Assembly: GCF_040253615.1 (NCBI RefSeq)
Contig: NZ_JBEJGY010000004.1
Location: 3,906,001-3,970,000, forward strand
Reading direction: 5' to 3'
DNA from: Streptomyces sp. Edi4
GTDB lineage: Bacteria > Actinomycetota > Actinomycetes > Streptomycetales > Streptomycetaceae
DNA: 64,000 nucleotides
A model generated the notes under the pieces. It made no database searches. It was not told the DNA's origin and saw nothing but the letters and a program-made list of their open reading frames with translations. The position numbers and the translations under genes were made by a program. Each line of letters starts with the position of its first letter. The stretch's first letter is position 1. Of this stretch, positions 49,640 through 57,782 are shown piece after piece.

Positions 49640-50060
49640 GCGCAGCACCCCGGCTGCCGGGACCGTCCCGACTGCCCGGGCCGCCCGGCGACCCGGACTG
49701 TCCACGCGACCCGAGCCGCCCCGGCAGTCCCGGCCACCCCGGCGGTCCCGACCATCCCGGCGGTCCCGGCCACCCCGGTGCTCCTCACGCGCGGCCCCAG
49801 CCCTCCGAAGCACCCCGGCTGCCAGGGTCCCGAGTGCCCGGGCCGCCCGGCGACCCGGACTGTCCACGCGACCCGAGCCGCCCCGGCACTCCTGGCTACC
49901 CCGGCGGTCCCGGCCACCCCGGGGGCCCCGGCCACCCCGGCGCTCCGGGCGGTCCCGCCGGTCCCGGCCACCCAGGCTGCCCACGCCGACCGGGCCGTCC
50001 GCGCCGACCGGACTGCCCACGCCGGCCGGGCTGTCCGCGCCGGCCCGGGCCGCCTTTTCT
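49640..50060. repeat. CCCGG-rich repeat block with a 165-bp duplication, collagen-like when translated
   Basis: A 165-bp segment starting at 49645 recurs at 49810. It shares a CACCCCGGCTGCC start and a ~60-bp block containing GACCCGGACTGTCCACGCGA. Shorter GGTCCCGGCCACCCC units fill the rest. Four or more frames on both strands are open, some giving Gly-X-Pro-like runs (GYPGGPGHPGGPGHPGAP at ~49890). No ribosome site or conserved end supports a gene. The 577-bp gap 49603-50179 holds nothing else visible. Confidence 0.75.
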
Positions 50061-50179
50061 GACGGCTTTCGTGGCTTTGTGACTGGATCCGTGGCCCATT
50101 CAACGGCTGTTGATTCGCTGTTGATCGGGCCCCGCCATGCTGTAGGCGTCGGTACGCACGGGAAGGAAAAGGACTGACT

Positions 50180-50857
50180 ATGCCATTGCTCGCGAATCGC
50201 GTCACGGTGACCGTTCACGCCTCCGATCCGCTGAGCCGGGCCGGAGTCATCAGCCATCTCCAGCACCAGCCCACGGTCGAGGTCCTGCGGGAGAACCGTG
50301 ACCCCCGCGAGAGCGACGGGCGCCCCTCGGAGCCCACGGTCGCCGTCATGCTCGTCGACCAGGTCGACGATTCGGCGAGCGCGGAACTGCGCCGGGTCGT
50401 GCGCGGCGGCGAGCAGCGCGTGGTGCTCATCGCCCGCGAACTGCGCGAACCCGATCTCCTGACGGTGGTCGAGTACGGCGTGCGGGCGATCCTGTGGCGT
50501 CACCAGGCCACCGAGCAACGCCTGTTGAAGGCCGTGCACAGCGCGGCGCGCGGCGAGGGCGAGCTGCCGCCGGACCTCATCAGCCGGCTGCTCGTCCAGG
50601 TCGGGCGGCTGCGCCGCTCGGAGACCACGTCCGCGTCCGCCGGATCCTCATCGGCCGCGCCGCTGTTCGGGATGGCGCCGCGCGAGGTCGACGTGCTGCG
50701 GCTCGTCGCCGAAGGACTCGACACCCGGCAGATCTCCGAGAAGCTGGCGTACTCGGAGCGCACCGTCAAGAACATCCTGCACGCCCTGATGACCCGTCTC
50801 CAGCTCACCAACCGCGCGCACGCCGTGGCCTACGCGCTGCGCGAGGGCTACATCTAG
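50180..50857 (+). CDS. LuxR-type regulator at the contractile-injection locus
   Basis: 225 residues from ATG 50180 with GGAAGGAAAAGGA upstream. The N-terminal half resembles a receiver fold (VTVHASDPLSRAGVISHLQ, VAVMLVDQVD, RVVLIARELREPDLLTVVEYGVRAILWR), but the conserved phospho-Asp context is poor, so it is likely a pseudo-receiver. C-terminal LuxR helix-turn-helix: REVDVLRLVAEGLDTRQISEKLAYSERTVKNILHALMTRL. Followed on the same strand, 65 bp away, by the DUF4255 and AAA+ genes, which suggests it heads or regulates this operon. Confidence 0.87.
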   Translation: MPLLANRVTVTVHASDPLSRAGVISHLQHQPTVEVLRENRDPRESDGRPSEPTVAVMLVDQVDDSASAELRRVVRGGEQRVVLIARELREPDLLTVVEYGVRAILWRHQATEQRLLKAVHSAARGEGELPPDLISRLLVQVGRLRRSETTSASAGSSSAAPLFGMAPREVDVLRLVAEGLDTRQISEKLAYSERTVKNILHALMTRLQLTNRAHAVAYALREGYI

Positions 50858-50922
50858 CATCCCGGTGGCCCGGCGCCACCCCGCCCGACCCGCGACGCCC
50901 ACTGATTTGGGAAATTGGCTCC

Positions 50923-51555
50923 ATGATCCACGAAATCGACGAGGCGCTGCGGCGCATCCTGCGCGGCGGGGCGCTGCCCGAGGGAACGGGGGACGTCGTC
51001 TTCGAGGCGCCCACCCGCGACTGGGCGGCCCGGCGCAACACGCCCACCCTCAACGCCTATCTGTACGACATCCGTGAGGACGTGGCCCGCCGCGAGCGCG
51101 GCTCCTACGCGGAGCGCGACGCCAACGGCGTCGTCCTGCGCAGGCGCCAGCCGCCCCGTTGGTACCGGCTCTCCTACCTCCTCACGGCGTGGACCAGCCG
51201 TCCCGAGGACGAACACCGCCTGCTGTCCGGCGCGTTGGCGTGCCTGCTGCCGCACGAGATGCTGCCCGAGGAGTATGTGCCGCCGGCCCTTGAGGCGTAC
51301 ACCGTGAGCATTCCGCTCACCGTCGCGGTGCCGCCGGCCGAGTCGCGTTCGCTGGCCGACATCTGGTCGGCGCTCGGCGGCGAGCTGAAGCCGTCGCTCG
51401 ACGTGGTCATCACGACGCCGTTCCCGGTCACCCCGGTCTACGACGTCGCGCCGCCGGTCACCGAGGGCGTGATCACCGTACGCGGCCGGGACGGCGTGCC
51501 GGGCGACGCCAAGCCGCGCATGATGCGCACCAACCGAGAGGGCGGCGCCAAGTGA
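50923..51555 (+). CDS. DUF4255 (Pvc16-like) contractile-injection-system protein
   Basis: 210 residues from ATG 50923. Begins MIHEIDEALRRILRG and has NTPTLNAYLYDIREDVARRE, RWYRLSYLLTAWTSRPEDEHRLLSGALACLL and LPPEYV-like segments characteristic of DUF4255, the family of Pvc16 in Photorhabdus virulence cassettes and of equivalent proteins in Streptomyces systems. It is thought to act at the tube/sheath terminus or in assembly. The stop overlaps the AAA+ start (GTGA), so the two are translated together. Confidence 0.9.
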   Translation: MIHEIDEALRRILRGGALPEGTGDVVFEAPTRDWAARRNTPTLNAYLYDIREDVARRERGSYAERDANGVVLRRRQPPRWYRLSYLLTAWTSRPEDEHRLLSGALACLLPHEMLPEEYVPPALEAYTVSIPLTVAVPPAESRSLADIWSALGGELKPSLDVVITTPFPVTPVYDVAPPVTEGVITVRGRDGVPGDAKPRMMRTNREGGAK

Positions 51556-53567
51556 ACGGATCCGCCCGCGCGTTGCTGTCGCGCGTCGAAGCGCTGCGCG
51601 CCACGGTCGCGGCGCTCGTCGAAGCCCGCTCCGCCGACGACCCGACGGCCCAGGACCCCCTGCGCGGCCTGTACGTCTCGGCGGAGACGGCTGCCCGTCT
51701 CGCGCGCGGACCCGAACTGGGAGCTGAGGGCGAGGCGTCCGTACCGGGCGGCGGACCGGCACACCCGGACGCCGGGTTCGGGGCAGGGTCCGAGGACCGT
51801 CTCGCCGCGCTCGCCCGGGACTTCGGGCTCGGGCCGCTCGACGCGATGGTGCTCCTTGCGGCGCTCGCGCCCGACGTGGACCGCCGCTTCGAGGCGCTGT
51901 ACGGCTACCTCAACGACGACGTCGGCCGCCGCAGGGCCTCGGTCGCCCTCGCCCTGGAACTCGCCGGGACCGGACCGTACGACCCCGAGGGGCGGGCCCG
52001 GTTCCATCCCACCGCGCCGCTGGTCGCCAAGGGGCTTGTGGTCATCGAGGACGAGGAGCGGCCGCTGCCGGGCCGGGCGCTGCGCGTCCCGGAGCGCGTG
52101 GTCGCCCACCTCCTGGGAGACGACACCTTGGACGGCCAGCTGGGCGGCGCAGACGTCGAGTTCCTGGCGCCCGGCGGGGAGGCACCCCTCGACGGGGTCG
52201 CGGCGCGGATCGCGCTCTCGCCCGGGCCCGTCGCGGTCCATCTGCGCGAGCGCAGGGCGGGCAGCGGCGCGGACGCGGTGACCATCGCCCTGCGCGGCGC
52301 GGGCCGCGCCGTACTGCGCCACCGGCCCGAGCACACCGACCACGCGGCGGCGCGCGCCCTGCTGCGCGAGGCGCGGCTGCGCGGCGCCGGTACGGCGGTC
52401 GTCGTGGAGCTGCCGGACGAGCAGCCCGGGCCGCTGATCCGTGAGCTCGCGGCGGCGGACGTGACCGTGGTGTTCGCCGGGACCTCGCCCTACGACCCCA
52501 CGTGGGCGCCGGGCGCCGCGCTCCTGGCCCTTGAGGACACCTCCGTCGAGACGGACGCGCTGACCGCGTGGAACGAGGAACTTCCCTCCTACGAGGGCGA
52601 CTTGGCCGAGGCCGTCGGCCCTTACCGGCTGGGCGCGGGCCAGGTGCGCCGGGCCGCGCGGGGTGCGCTGGCCCTCGCCGGGTTCGAGGGCGTCCCGGTG
52701 GGCCTCGGCCATGTGCAGCACAGCGCCCGGCTGCTGTCGGCGCCGCTGCTCGACCGGCACGCGCGCCGGGTCCGTCCGGCCGTCGGGTTCGGTGACCTGG
52801 TGCTGCCGGACGAACCGCTCGGGATGCTGCGGGAGCTGGCCGGGCGGGCCCGGCACCGGGACCGGGTGCTCGGCGAGTGGCGCCTTCGGACCGGCGGCGG
52901 GCGCGGGCGCGGGGTGGTCGCGCTGTTCGCGGGGGACTCCGGTACGGGCAAGACCCTGGCGGCGGAGGTCGTCGCGGGGGAGCTCGGGCTCGATCTGTAT
53001 GTGGTGGACCTGTCGTCAGTGGTCGACAAGTACGTCGGCGAGACCGAGAAGAACCTGGAGAAGATCTTCGCCGAGGCGGACCGGACCGACTCCGTGCTGC
53101 TCTTCGACGAGGCCGACGCGGTGTTCGGCAAGCGGTCGGAGGTGAAGAGCTCGCACGACCGGTACGCGAACCTGGAGAGCGCGTATCTGCTCCAACGCCT
53201 TGAGGCGTTCGACGGCATCGCGGTCCTGACGACGAACCTGCGGGCCAACATCGACGAGGCCTTCACGCGGCGGCTCGACCTGGTCGTGGACTTCCCGTTC
53301 CCGGACGTGGAGCTGCGGGCGCTGCTGTGGCGCAGTTGCCTCGCGGGGGTGCCGCAGGAGCCGGGGCTCGCCGCGGAACTCGACGCGTGCGCGAAGGAGT
53401 TCGAGCTGGCGGGCGGGGCGATTCGCTCCGCGGCGGTGACGGCGGGGTATCTGGCGGCGGGGCGGGGGGCGGCGGTGTCGGCGGAGGACGTACGGGTTGG
53501 TGCGCGGCGCGAGTACGTCAAATCCGGCCGCCTGGTCCCGGGCACCGGCGCGTCCTGGCGCCCCTGA
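51552..53567 (+). CDS. AAA+ ATPase of the contractile injection system (Pvc15-like)
   Basis: 671 residues starting at the GTG in the GTGA overlap. The first ~400 residues form the helical and winged N-terminal region typical of these ATPases (LGPLDAMVLLAALAPDVDRRFEALYGYLNDDVGRR). The AAA+ core has Walker A GDSGTGKT (residue ~460), Walker B LLFDEADAVFG (~516), sensor-1 VLTTNLRANID and arginine finger AFTRRLD. In eCIS loci this ATPase is needed for assembly or cargo handling, exact role unsettled. The lid and tail are present, so it looks complete. Ends at the large repeat array. Confidence 0.92.
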   Translation: MNGSARALLSRVEALRATVAALVEARSADDPTAQDPLRGLYVSAETAARLARGPELGAEGEASVPGGGPAHPDAGFGAGSEDRLAALARDFGLGPLDAMVLLAALAPDVDRRFEALYGYLNDDVGRRRASVALALELAGTGPYDPEGRARFHPTAPLVAKGLVVIEDEERPLPGRALRVPERVVAHLLGDDTLDGQLGGADVEFLAPGGEAPLDGVAARIALSPGPVAVHLRERRAGSGADAVTIALRGAGRAVLRHRPEHTDHAAARALLREARLRGAGTAVVVELPDEQPGPLIRELAAADVTVVFAGTSPYDPTWAPGAALLALEDTSVETDALTAWNEELPSYEGDLAEAVGPYRLGAGQVRRAARGALALAGFEGVPVGLGHVQHSARLLSAPLLDRHARRVRPAVGFGDLVLPDEPLGMLRELAGRARHRDRVLGEWRLRTGGGRGRGVVALFAGDSGTGKTLAAEVVAGELGLDLYVVDLSSVVDKYVGETEKNLEKIFAEADRTDSVLLFDEADAVFGKRSEVKSSHDRYANLESAYLLQRLEAFDGIAVLTTNLRANIDEAFTRRLDLVVDFPFPDVELRALLWRSCLAGVPQEPGLAAELDACAKEFELAGGAIRSAAVTAGYLAAGRGAAVSAEDVRVGARREYVKSGRLVPGTGASWRP

Positions 53568-53589
53568 CAACCCGGGCCGGCCCGCACGC

Positions 53590-54475
53590 CGGATACCTTC
53601 GGAGTGCGGGCCGTGCGTGGTTTTGCGCAGTTCCCCGCGCCCCTTAAATGCCTCGTGGTCACGTGCGGGCCGTGGGCGCTTCTCGCGCAGTTCCCCGCGC
53701 CCCTGGTGGGGTCTGTGCTGGCCCGCAGCGGCAACTTCAGCCGGTCCGGCGATTGAAGACGAGGCCGTTCAGGCCGAACGGGGTCCGGGGCGGAGCCCCG
53801 GGGGCCCCGGCTGCGGACCGCGCGTGGCTGGTCGCGCAGTTCCCCGCGCCCCTTAACTGCCTCGTGGTCACGTGCGGGCCGTGGGCGCTTCTCGCGCAGT
53901 TCCCCGCGCCCCTGGCGGGGTCCGTGCTGGCCCGCAGCGGCACCCTCAGCCCGTCCGGCGATTGAGGACGAGGCCGTTCAGGCCGAACGGGGTCCGGGGC
54001 GGAGCCCCAGGGGCCCCGGCTGCGGCGTGGCTGGTCGCGCAGTTCCCCGCGCCCCTTAAATGCCTCGTGGTCGCGTGCGGGCCGTGGGCGCTTCTCGCGC
54101 AGTTCCTCGCGCCCCTGGTGGGGTCTGTGCTGGCCTGCAGCGGCAACTTCAGCCGGTCCGGCGATTGAAGACGAGGCCGTTCAGGCCGAACGGGGTCCGG
54201 GGCGGAGCCCCAGGAGCCCCGGCTGCGGACCGCGCGTGGCTGGTCGCGCAGTTCCCCGCGCCCCTTAAATGCCTCGTGGTCACGTGCGGGCCGTGGGCGC
54301 TTCTCGCGCAGTTCCCCGCGCCCCTGGCGGGGTCCGTGCTGGCCCGCAGCGGCACCCTCAGCCCGTCATGGGGGTCCCCCCTGGCCCTTAAGGCCTTGGG
54401 GGAGATTGAGGACGAGCGCGTTCAGCGCGAACGGGGTCTGGGGCGGAGCCCCAGGGGTCCCGGGTGCCCGGGGGC
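53590..54475 (+). repeat. Dispersed GC-rich intergenic repeat, tandem array of four copies
   Basis: About 208-bp units with cores near 53745, 53950, 54155 and 54365. Each has GCAGTTCCCCGCGCCCCT, GCCCGCAGCGGCAMCNTCAGCC, a GTTCA-loop hairpin and GGGGCGGAGCCCC. The last unit carries a CCCCCTGGCCCTTAAGGCCTTGGGGG insert like those at 39755. It fills the convergent gap between the AAA+ gene and the lectin-domain membrane protein. Small ORFs inside it are artefacts of the repeat. Confidence 0.92.
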
Positions 54476-54479
54476 GGGG

Positions 54480-55904
54480 TTATTGGACTACTCGCCAGCG
54501 CTGCTGGTCCGTGGGGAGGGCGCCGCAGGGGCGGACCTCGGAGACCTGGAGGTGGCCCGGGTCGTTGGGGAACAGGTCGGACATGCACCAGCCCCCGTCC
54601 TTGCTGATGATCCGCACGAACCCGTCCGCACCCTCGATCGGCTCGATCGCCCACTTCTGGTTGCTGGTCATCTGCCCGGTCGTCAGGCTCGGTTTGCCAC
54701 CCGACGCGCCCCACAGCTGGATCTGGTTGCCCTCACGCGTGTTGTCGGCGACAGCCCAGTCCTCGGTCGACGCCGTGAAGGCGTACTCGTCGTTCGGCAG
54801 CGTACGGACGTACCAGTACTGGTCCCAGTTGGGCTGGTTGCGGATCTCGTTCGCGGTGTAGACGTAACGCCCCTCCGCCTTCTGGTCCTGGGCCGTGGTC
54901 AGGTAGTGACCGAGCCCGGACTGGATGCGCACCAGCTTCGTCGAGTCGTACTGCGGCTTCTTCGGACCACTGTCACCCGCCGGCTTGCCGCCCGCGGGGG
55001 GATCCTTCGGCTTCGGCTTCTCGGCGGCGGGCGGGGGCGCCTGCGAGGGCGGCGCGGAGGGCGCCTTCGGCTGCTCGGAGGGGGGCGGCGGGGCGGAGGG
55101 CAGCGGGCTCTTGGAACCCTGCGGAAGCGGTTCCTCCTTGGCCGCCGCCTGCTCGGAGGCCTGGCTCTTGACGCCGATGTCGTGCTGGAACCAGAACACC
55201 ACGAACGCCACGGCGAGCGCCACCAGGACCGAGCCGACCGCGAGGAACCACGCCGGGAACACCGAGGGCTGCACATACGTACCGCGCAGCTCGGTGGGCG
55301 CGGGCTCGCCCGAGCGCAGGACCGAGACCGTGAAGGGATGCTGGCGCCTCCCGCCGAACCAGCTGATGTTGGTCGCGGTGAGCTGCACCTCGGCGAAGCC
55401 GGCCCGGCCCGGGTCGACCTGGACGGCGGTGGGGTTGGTCTCGACGGTGACGGCGTCGCCGTTGTCGCGGGTCGCGAAGGACGCGGTGAGCGGCTGGTTG
55501 CCGAGGTTGTCGACGGCCACCCGGCCCTTGGCGCGGCGCCGGCCACGGACGGTGCGCGGGACCAGCTCGGTGCGGAGCTCGCTGTAGGGGCCGATGGTGA
55601 GGCGGCCCTCGACGACATCGGCGTTCTGCGGATGCTCGCGCGGCTCGACCCGGATGCCGAACGGGGAGGGCCCGGCCACGGCGTCCGATGTGCGCGGTGG
55701 CGCGAAGGTGATGGTGGCGGTGCCTTCAGCACCGGGGTAGAGCCGCAGCACCGCCGGCTCCACGCTCGCCCAGCCGGCCGGGTCGCCGACCGGCGAGAGC
55801 CGGTACTCCTCGACCGTGTCCCCGGTGTTGCGCACCCGCAGTCGTACGCCGACGCTGTCACCGGGGGCGACGGTGGCGGCGGGGGGCTCCAGGGCAGTCC
55901 ACAT
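54480..55904 (-). CDS. Contractile-system membrane protein with outer ricin-type lectin domain
   Basis: 474 residues from ATG 55904 (AGGGTGAGT just upstream; GTG 55910 possible). No signal peptide. Residues 1-210 carry two Ig-like beta domains (VRNTGDTVEEYRLS, WASVEPAVLRLYPG, GIRVEPREHP, RVAVDNLGNQPLTA). One membrane helix at ~218-238, then a Pro/Lys-rich linker. Residues ~325-474 form a ricin-B-like trefoil with QxW-type repeats (DQYWYV, NQKWAI, QQRWRV) and two cysteines. N-in/C-out topology is inferred. Position and layout recall the CisA-type membrane partner reported for Streptomyces contractile systems. The next gene is its paralogue. Confidence 0.8.
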   Translation of the reverse strand: MWTALEPPAATVAPGDSVGVRLRVRNTGDTVEEYRLSPVGDPAGWASVEPAVLRLYPGAEGTATITFAPPRTSDAVAGPSPFGIRVEPREHPQNADVVEGRLTIGPYSELRTELVPRTVRGRRRAKGRVAVDNLGNQPLTASFATRDNGDAVTVETNPTAVQVDPGRAGFAEVQLTATNISWFGGRRQHPFTVSVLRSGEPAPTELRGTYVQPSVFPAWFLAVGSVLVALAVAFVVFWFQHDIGVKSQASEQAAAKEEPLPQGSKSPLPSAPPPPSEQPKAPSAPPSQAPPPAAEKPKPKDPPAGGKPAGDSGPKKPQYDSTKLVRIQSGLGHYLTTAQDQKAEGRYVYTANEIRNQPNWDQYWYVRTLPNDEYAFTASTEDWAVADNTREGNQIQLWGASGGKPSLTTGQMTSNQKWAIEPIEGADGFVRIISKDGGWCMSDLFPNDPGHLQVSEVRPCGALPTDQQRWRVVQ

Positions 55905-56139
55905 ACTCACCCTGTGAGTCAAGTGGGCCGGGGGGTGAAGTACAGGGCCGGAAGGGGCAGTTCCGGGGGCAGGACTGGCTGCCCGAGCGGCCATCCCCGC
56001 CTGTCGCGGGGCCGGCGGCGGGAGCGGTCCGGTGAGTGTGGCCCCGGGCGGCTGCGGGGGAACAACCGCCCGGGAGTCTGGGGTGCGAGCAGCCTCTCAG
56101 GCCGCGATCAGCGGGCCCTAACGCCCGCTAACGCCCGCG

Positions 56140-57732
56140 CTAACGGCCGGTCTTGCCGGGCTCCTCGACGGCCCCGCCGATCAGCCAGTTCAAGGTGGTG
56201 CTGTCGGCGACGCCGGTCGGCTTGAGGCCGACGGCCTGCTGGTACTCCTTGATCGCCGAGGTGAGACCGGCGTCCGCCTTCATCGGCTCGCCGCCCTTGT
56301 CGGGGGCCTGGAAGTAGGCGATGCCCTGGAGGGCGAAGGTGCGGTCCCGGTCGAGGTCGGCGTTGGAGATCTTCGACTCCTTGGCCCACCACAGGGACGC
56401 CGCGAGCATCCTGACCTTGTAGCTGTTGGTGCCGCTCTTCACGTCCTCGGGACGGAGCCCCTGGGCCCACATCGAGGTCAGGGTGGCCCGGCCGAGGGTG
56501 CCGTACTTCTTGTCGGTGGCCGTCAGCATGCGGCTGGTCTTCTGGTCCGCCATGACGTGCTTCTGGTAGCAGGCGAGCGAGGCCTGGGTGGCCTTGTCGA
56601 TGACGGCGGCGGTCCAGCCGGGCTTGAGGGCACACTCGTTCTTGAGCGTGGCCAGGCGGTACTGCGCGAACGTGACGATGTCGTCCGGCTTGTACCCCAC
56701 GTCCCAGACCGGCCCGACAGGCGCGTTGGGTGCCGCCTTGGGCGCCGGCTTCGGCGCGGGCGGCGGAACCGGCGGGCCGCCCCCGACCTGCGAGGACTCC
56801 TCGCCGCCTCCACCACCACCGGCGGCGGGCGGCGCGCCCGCGCCGCCGCCCGAGCCGTCACCGGCCGGCGGCACAGCGCCGGGCGGCGCGGCCGGCGGGG
56901 CGGAGGAGGGCGCGGGCGGCAGCGGTGTCTCCGCGCCCTGCGGCACCGGCTGCGCGGCGGCGCTCGCCTGCGCCTCACCGGCCGCCGTGTTCACCTTGGG
57001 CTGGAAGGCGAGCCACAGCGCGACGAACGCGACCGCCGCCGCGACGGCCGCGCTGCCGGCCACCAGCAGCCAGCGCGGCAGCACCGGACGCTGGTCGAAG
57101 ACGCCCGCCAGGTCCACCCCGGTGTCGTCGCCCGAGCGGCGCACCGACACCATCAGGCGGTGCTGCTCGGCGCCCCCGGTCCAGCGCACCCGCTGCGGCC
57201 GGATGGCCAGCTTCGCGAACGCGGCCCGCCCGGGCCCCACTTGGACCGCGTTGGGCGCCATCTCGTAGGTGAGCCGGTTGGCCTCATCACGCAGGACCAA
57301 GGACGCGGTGAGCGCGGTGTTGCCGAGGTTGTCGACGGCGACCGAGGCCCGCGCGCCGAAGCGGCCCACCACGGTCGGCGGCAGCAGTTCGGCCCGTATC
57401 TCGGTGAACGGCGCGACCGTGACCTGCCCTTCGAGCACATCCCGCAGGTCGGGGTGCTCACGGGGCTCCACCCGGATGCCGTACGCGGCCGGGCCCGCCA
57501 GGGCGTCGGGTGAGCGCGGCGGCGCGAAGGAGATCTCCGCGGTGGCCTCGCTGCCCGGGTACAGGCGCAGGGTGTCGGGCTCCACGCGGGCCCAGCCGGC
57601 GGGCGTGCCGACGATCGAGAGGCGGTACTCCTCGACAGTGTCCCCGGTATTGCGCACCCGGAGCCGTGCGGTGGTCCGCCCGCCGGGATCAACGGCGACA
57701 GCGGCCGGGTCCAGAGACGTCCACATGGTCAT
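56140..57732 (-). CDS. Contractile-system membrane protein with outer peptidoglycan-binding-like domain
   Basis: 530 residues from ATG 57732 (ATG 57726 equally possible; no clear ribosome site). Residues 1-215 are clearly homologous to those of the neighbouring protein (shared VRNTGDTVEEYRLS, GIRVEPREHP, VAVDNLGN). A membrane helix at ~221-242 is followed in both by a QAS...PQG...PLP motif. Then come a Pro/Gly linker (270-340) and a different C-terminal domain with two helical units resembling peptidoglycan-binding domains (ATQASLACYQKH...GTLGRATLTSMW; SAIKEYQQAVGLKPTGVADSTTLNWL). No catalytic motif seen. It probably tethers the injection system or its action site to the wall. Confidence 0.78.
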   Translation of the reverse strand: MTMWTSLDPAAVAVDPGGRTTARLRVRNTGDTVEEYRLSIVGTPAGWARVEPDTLRLYPGSEATAEISFAPPRSPDALAGPAAYGIRVEPREHPDLRDVLEGQVTVAPFTEIRAELLPPTVVGRFGARASVAVDNLGNTALTASLVLRDEANRLTYEMAPNAVQVGPGRAAFAKLAIRPQRVRWTGGAEQHRLMVSVRRSGDDTGVDLAGVFDQRPVLPRWLLVAGSAAVAAAVAFVALWLAFQPKVNTAAGEAQASAAAQPVPQGAETPLPPAPSSAPPAAPPGAVPPAGDGSGGGAGAPPAAGGGGGGEESSQVGGGPPVPPPAPKPAPKAAPNAPVGPVWDVGYKPDDIVTFAQYRLATLKNECALKPGWTAAVIDKATQASLACYQKHVMADQKTSRMLTATDKKYGTLGRATLTSMWAQGLRPEDVKSGTNSYKVRMLAASLWWAKESKISNADLDRDRTFALQGIAYFQAPDKGGEPMKADAGLTSAIKEYQQAVGLKPTGVADSTTLNWLIGGAVEEPGKTGR

Positions 57733-57782
57733 GGACGAAGGCTAGAGGGCGCGCCGGACGCGTCCCTGCCCAAAAGACCCTG

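Noticed and set aside
48967..50539. Long minus-strand ORFs over the metG 3' end and the CCCGG repeats
   Set aside because: They arise from low-complexity repeats that are open in many frames; no conserved segment.
53590..54475. CRISPR-like array (regular ~208-bp units)
   Set aside because: Units are long, contiguous and alike throughout, with no short repeat/unique spacer pattern; same family as other intergenic repeats.
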